From the NCBI GenBank assembly GCA_947176515.1, contig CAMWQZ010000025.1, positions 1-9,132 on the forward strand: a stretch of 9,132 nucleotides of DNA, read 5' to 3'. Under the pieces are notes generated by a model. The model had not been told where the DNA came from, made no database searches, and saw only the letters and a program-made list of their open reading frames with translations. Shown piece by piece: positions 6,493-9,132 of this stretch (its first letter is position 1; every line of letters begins with the position of its first letter). A program made the translations under genes and the position numbers. Source of the DNA: an uncultured Bacteroidales bacterium (GTDB lineage Bacteria > Bacteroidota > Bacteroidia > Bacteroidales > Muribaculaceae).

Positions 6493-7977
6493 ATGTCAGA
6501 TCTTTCGAGAAGAGATTTCCTCAAGAAAAGCGGTATCGCTTTGGCAGGAATGATGGTGGCGCCAACGATAGTCCCGGCGTCGGTGCTCGGCAAAAGCGCA
6601 GGCTACACTGCGCCGAGCGACAAGCTTAATATACTTGGCGTCGGTATCGGAGGCCGTGGTGCGGCAGACCTTGCAGCTATGGAAACCGAAAACATTATCG
6701 GCCTCTGTGACTGCGACTATAAATATGCCAAACACATTTTTGATAAATACCCTAAAGCGAAGCAGTATAGCGATTATCGTCGTATGTATGACGATATGCT
6801 GAAGGACGCAGATGCAGTGATGGTTGCCACGGCTGATCACACTCACGCTATAATAGCCGCAGATGCAATCGTTGCAGGAAAGCATGTCTATGTTGAAAAG
6901 CCGCTGACTCTCTATCCCTATGAGTCACGTCTGCTCACGAACCTTGCTAAGAAACATAAGGTAGCGACCCAGATGGGTAACCAGGGCGCGTCGAGCGCCG
7001 GTTCGCGCAAGGCTATCAACATCATACGTAATGGTGAACTCGGCGAAGTGAAACGCATCGAGTCGTTCACCAATCGCCCGATTTGGCCGCAGGGTATGCC
7101 TGCTCCCAAAGAGGCAATGAAGGTGCCAAAGACTTTGAACTGGGATGCATTTATCGGTCCGGCAAAATATCGTCCATATAACGCTGCCTACACACCGTGG
7201 AACTTCCGCGGATGGTGGGATTTCGGTTCAGGCGCACTTGGCGATATGGCTAACCACATCCTCCAGGTGCCTTTTATGGCTCTTAACTTGGGCTATCCGA
7301 CATCGGTTATCGGCAGCTCGACGATGCTTATGAGCGACTCATGCCCGTCGGCTGAAAAAATCACATTCAAATTCCCTGCTCGCGACAATCTGCCTCGTCT
7401 CGCCTGTCCCGAGGTTGAATTGACATGGTATGACGGCGGCCTGATGCCGAATCTGCCTGATAATATGCCTGAAGGCAAGAAATTTGATGAGAATGGATGC
7501 GTAGTGTTATATGGAACTAAGGACACTATGGTTGTCGGAACATATGGCTCTGACCCAATCCTTTGCTCAGGTCGCGATCCTGAGGTGCCGCAGCTCTGCC
7601 GCGTGGTCGAGAATGATAATCACCAGCAGGACTGGATTCGCGCGTGCAAGGAAAGTCATGAAAACCGTGTGCCGAGCGAATCAGACTTTATGTATTCAGG
7701 TCCGCTTAACGAAATGATTACTATGGGTGTGGCTGCTGTGCGCCTTCAGAGTCTGAACCAATGGCTCGACTGGGATGGTGAAAACATGCGTTTCACTAAT
7801 ATTCCGGCCGACGCTACAATCTCAAACATCATTGAAGATAAGTTCCAGATTCATGACGGCCACCCGACATTTGACCGAACTTTTACAGAGCCGGTTAATG
7901 CTAATCTCTATGCGCAACAACTAATCAAACCTGTTTACCGCGAAGGTTGGGTTCTGCCCGATATGCCAATAGTCTAA
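6493..7977 (+). CDS. Tat-exported Gfo/Idh/MocA-family oxidoreductase, copy 2
   Basis: This tandem paralogue of the preceding gene is also 494 aa. By-eye alignment gives about 60 substitutions and no gaps. The Tat motif SRRDFLK (5-11), GIGGRG (51-56), E135-K-P and GDMANH (D251, H255) are all kept, so both copies look catalytically intact. Differences are not spread evenly: about 13 fall within residues 165-191, just after MGNQ, where the helix facing the active site lies in this family. That suggests a changed substrate or product preference rather than simple gene dosage. Most synonymous sites have diverged, so the duplication is not recent, although a few blocks of 23-29 bp are identical. 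Only 37 bp separate the copies, with no promoter box seen, which implies co-transcription. Confidence 0.94.
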   Translation: MSDLSRRDFLKKSGIALAGMMVAPTIVPASVLGKSAGYTAPSDKLNILGVGIGGRGAADLAAMETENIIGLCDCDYKYAKHIFDKYPKAKQYSDYRRMYDDMLKDADAVMVATADHTHAIIAADAIVAGKHVYVEKPLTLYPYESRLLTNLAKKHKVATQMGNQGASSAGSRKAINIIRNGELGEVKRIESFTNRPIWPQGMPAPKEAMKVPKTLNWDAFIGPAKYRPYNAAYTPWNFRGWWDFGSGALGDMANHILQVPFMALNLGYPTSVIGSSTMLMSDSCPSAEKITFKFPARDNLPRLACPEVELTWYDGGLMPNLPDNMPEGKKFDENGCVVLYGTKDTMVVGTYGSDPILCSGRDPEVPQLCRVVENDNHQQDWIRACKESHENRVPSESDFMYSGPLNEMITMGVAAVRLQSLNQWLDWDGENMRFTNIPADATISNIIEDKFQIHDGHPTFDRTFTEPVNANLYAQQLIKPVYREGWVLPDMPIV

Positions 7978-7980
7978 ATA

Positions 7981-8059
7981 ATTATAGGGATTGTGCCCGA
8001 TGCGTCTGCCGCAACAAGCGGTTAGGCAAATCGGACGCACCAGGGTGCGTCCCTACAAT
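7981..8059. repeat. 79-bp palindromic element with two hairpins, REP/MITE-like
   Basis: The ends ATTATAGGGA (7981-7990) and TCCCTACAAT (8050-8059) are inverted repeats with one mismatch. Inside are two hairpins: CCGC-AACAA-GCGG (8009-8021) and a perfect 9-bp stem GGACGCACC/GGTGCGTCC around AG (8033-8052). TGCGTC (8001-8006) can also pair with GACGCA (8034-8039), so alternative folds exist. AATT flanks or overlaps each end (7980-7983, 8057-8060), too short to prove a target duplication. It is non-coding and lies between two co-oriented genes, so it may act as a partial terminator or mRNA-stability hairpin. The GC-rich, nested palindrome layout is typical of dispersed short repeats. Confidence 0.7.
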
Positions 8060-8109
8060 TCAAGCAATTAGTAACGTCTTTTTAAGGAATAAGCAATAAT
8101 ATAACTAAC

Positions 8110-8931
8110 ATGAAACAAACAGTGATGATGGCTGCTTCATTAGCGCTTGCGCTTGGCATGACAGCGTGTGGCGGCAAGAAAGCAGCTGATGCAGAAACAG
8201 AAAGCGCCAAGACGGCGACACTCACTTACTCGACTGAGCGACTCGGCGATCAGATTGCCGAGGCTGAGTTTCCGGTCGATGACGAAGGCTATATAGTAAT
8301 CTTTGATGGCACAGACTTTACAGGCTGGCGCGGCTATGGCAAAGACCATGTGCCCGAACGCTGGTCGGTGGAGGACAGCTGCATGCACTTTGTCCGTGGA
8401 GAAGGTGAAGGCGGCGACATAATGTTTGGCCACAAGTTCCAAGACTTTGACGTCCAGTTTGAATGGAAGGTGTCAGAGGGTGCTAACTCCGGATTCTTCT
8501 ATCTTGGTATGGAGACTCTTGACCCCGATGGAAATCTTGAATATATGTGTATGTCGGCTCCCGAATATCAGATTCTCGACAACGAGAACCATCCCGATGC
8601 CAAACTTGGCATAGACGGTAACCGTCAGTCAGCGTCGCTCTACGATATGATACCAGCCAAACCTCAGAACTCAAAGCCTTGGGGCAAATGGAACACGGCG
8701 CGTGTAACGGTGAAAGATGGTAAGGTGGCTCACTATCAGAACGGCGAAAAAGTGCTTGAATATGAAATATGGACACCGGAATGGACCGACCGTCTGCAGG
8801 CATGCAAGTTCAGCGAAACAGAATGGCCAGCAGCGTTCAATTATCTCAACAACAAGCATGACGGCCATTTCGCTTTCCAGGACCACGGTGATGAAATCTG
8901 GATTAGAAACGTGAGAGTCAAGGAGCTATAA
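8110..8931 (+). CDS. DUF1080 (3-keto-disaccharide hydrolase family) lipoprotein
   Basis: This 273-aa protein has a lipoprotein signal: MKQTVMMAASLALALGMTAC with the lipidated cysteine at C20, followed by Gly-Gly and a flexible acidic linker to about residue 55. The DUF1080/PF06439 domain, a concanavalin-like jelly roll, spans about 60-272. Family landmarks are IFDGTDFTGWRGYG (64-77), FEWKVSEGANSGFFYLG (117-133), PEYQILDNENHPDA (151-164), a W-G-K-W-N segment (191-195) and the terminal DEIWIRNVRVKEL. Members act on 3-keto-glycosides in the cell envelope, and others were long called putative glycosyl hydrolases. It sits downstream of the two Tat-exported Gfo/Idh enzymes, which could supply the 3-keto substrate. 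The gap of 132 bp contains the palindromic element and no clear promoter. The next lipoprotein gene follows after 20 bp. Length is normal. Confidence 0.93.
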   Translation: MKQTVMMAASLALALGMTACGGKKAADAETESAKTATLTYSTERLGDQIAEAEFPVDDEGYIVIFDGTDFTGWRGYGKDHVPERWSVEDSCMHFVRGEGEGGDIMFGHKFQDFDVQFEWKVSEGANSGFFYLGMETLDPDGNLEYMCMSAPEYQILDNENHPDAKLGIDGNRQSASLYDMIPAKPQNSKPWGKWNTARVTVKDGKVAHYQNGEKVLEYEIWTPEWTDRLQACKFSETEWPAAFNYLNNKHDGHFAFQDHGDEIWIRNVRVKEL

Positions 8932-8951
8932 TTTGAAACTTTCTTAAAGAT

Positions 8952-9094
8952 ATGAGAAAATCAATATTAATCGTTTGCGCGGCTGTAGCTCTGCTATCGT
9001 CATGCGGCAACAATCAAAAGTGCAGTTGCGGATGCGGTGAGTGCAGCTGTGAGAAAGACCCGGCGGCTATCGCTGCCAAGGCTCACCGATGGCG
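8952..9094 (+). CDS. Start of a lipoprotein gene with a Cys-rich motif, truncated by the contig end
   Basis: About 47-48 genuine residues are present. MRKSILIVCAAVALLSSC is a lipoprotein signal with lipobox LSSC (C18). It is followed by GNNQKCSCGCGECSCEKDP, with five cysteines at 24, 26, 28, 31 and 33, then AAIAAKAHRW. Translation past this point (LYTSDAADDLTR) comes from sequencing adapter and is not real protein. The gene begins 20 bp after the DUF1080 gene and is probably in the same operon. In related clusters a TIM-barrel sugar isomerase/epimerase lipoprotein often follows, and the short K-A-x-R-W stretch would suit the start of one, but there is too little sequence to say. Confidence 0.75.
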
Positions 9095-9132
9095 CTTATA
9101 CACATCTGACGCTGCCGACGATCTTACGCGTT
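9095..9132 (+). other. Illumina Nextera adapter contamination at the contig end
   Basis: CTTATACACATCT (9095-9107) is the inner 13 bases of the Tn5 mosaic end. GACGCTGCCGACGA (9108-9121) completes the Nextera read-1 adapter in reverse complement. TCTTACGC (9122-9129) is the reverse complement of i5 index S517 (GCGTAAGA), and GT (9130-9131) begins the following P5 sequence; the last base differs from the expected G. The six bases before it only half match the outer mosaic end, so the junction lies at about 9089-9095. Confidence 0.96.

Noticed and set aside
4971..7977. Oxidoreductase duplication as an assembly artefact
   Set aside because: The copies differ at about 60 amino acids and at many silent sites, so they are real distinct genes.
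1..9132. CRISPR array, tRNA, rRNA or transposase
   Set aside because: No repeat-spacer periodicity, no RNA gene signature and no transposase reading frame were seen.

Overview
The window looks like a gut-type Bacteroidota (Bacteroidales) chromosome fragment; Muribaculaceae is a guess. Evidence: three intergenic regions carry a TTG-N19/20-TAnnTTTG arrangement, the -33/-7 promoter of this phylum. A four-TM LytS-type kinase is paired with a LytTR regulator. Lipoprotein and twin-arginine signals precede DUF1080 and Gfo/Idh/MocA proteins. The window appears to be a whole contig or to run to a contig end, because its last 38 bases are Illumina Nextera adapter plus index, not genome.

Layout. (1) Positions 1-2583, minus strand: a membrane histidine kinase overlaps a LytTR response regulator by ATGA. 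After a 109-bp gap comes the N-terminal 226 residues of an RND efflux periplasmic adaptor, cut by the window edge. (2) Positions 2706-4523, minus strand: an AT-rich two-gene cassette. A 382-aa ABC/OLD-like AAA ATPase is followed 12 bp later by a 218-aa protein I do not recognise. Hand-counted samples give about 27-37% G+C here, against 47-52% in the flanks. It is the best candidate for an undescribed system, perhaps anti-phage or toxin-like, but the function is inference. (3) Positions 4524-4970: a divergent intergenic region with a promoter facing each way and a 19-bp tandem repeat. (4) Positions 4971-9094, plus strand: two tandem 494-aa Tat-exported Gfo/Idh/MocA oxidoreductases (about 88% identical), a 79-bp palindromic element, a DUF1080 lipoprotein, and the start of a second lipoprotein with a Cys-rich motif.

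How the genes fit together. The plus-strand cluster reads as an envelope pathway for 3-keto-sugars: Gfo/Idh enzymes oxidise a sugar or glycoside, and the DUF1080 protein (3-keto-disaccharide hydrolase family) cleaves the keto product. The two oxidoreductases differ most in one short segment after the EKP motif, which suggests two substrates. The kinase/regulator pair plausibly controls itself or the adjacent efflux locus. The ATPase cassette sits between these housekeeping blocks and has no visible link to either.
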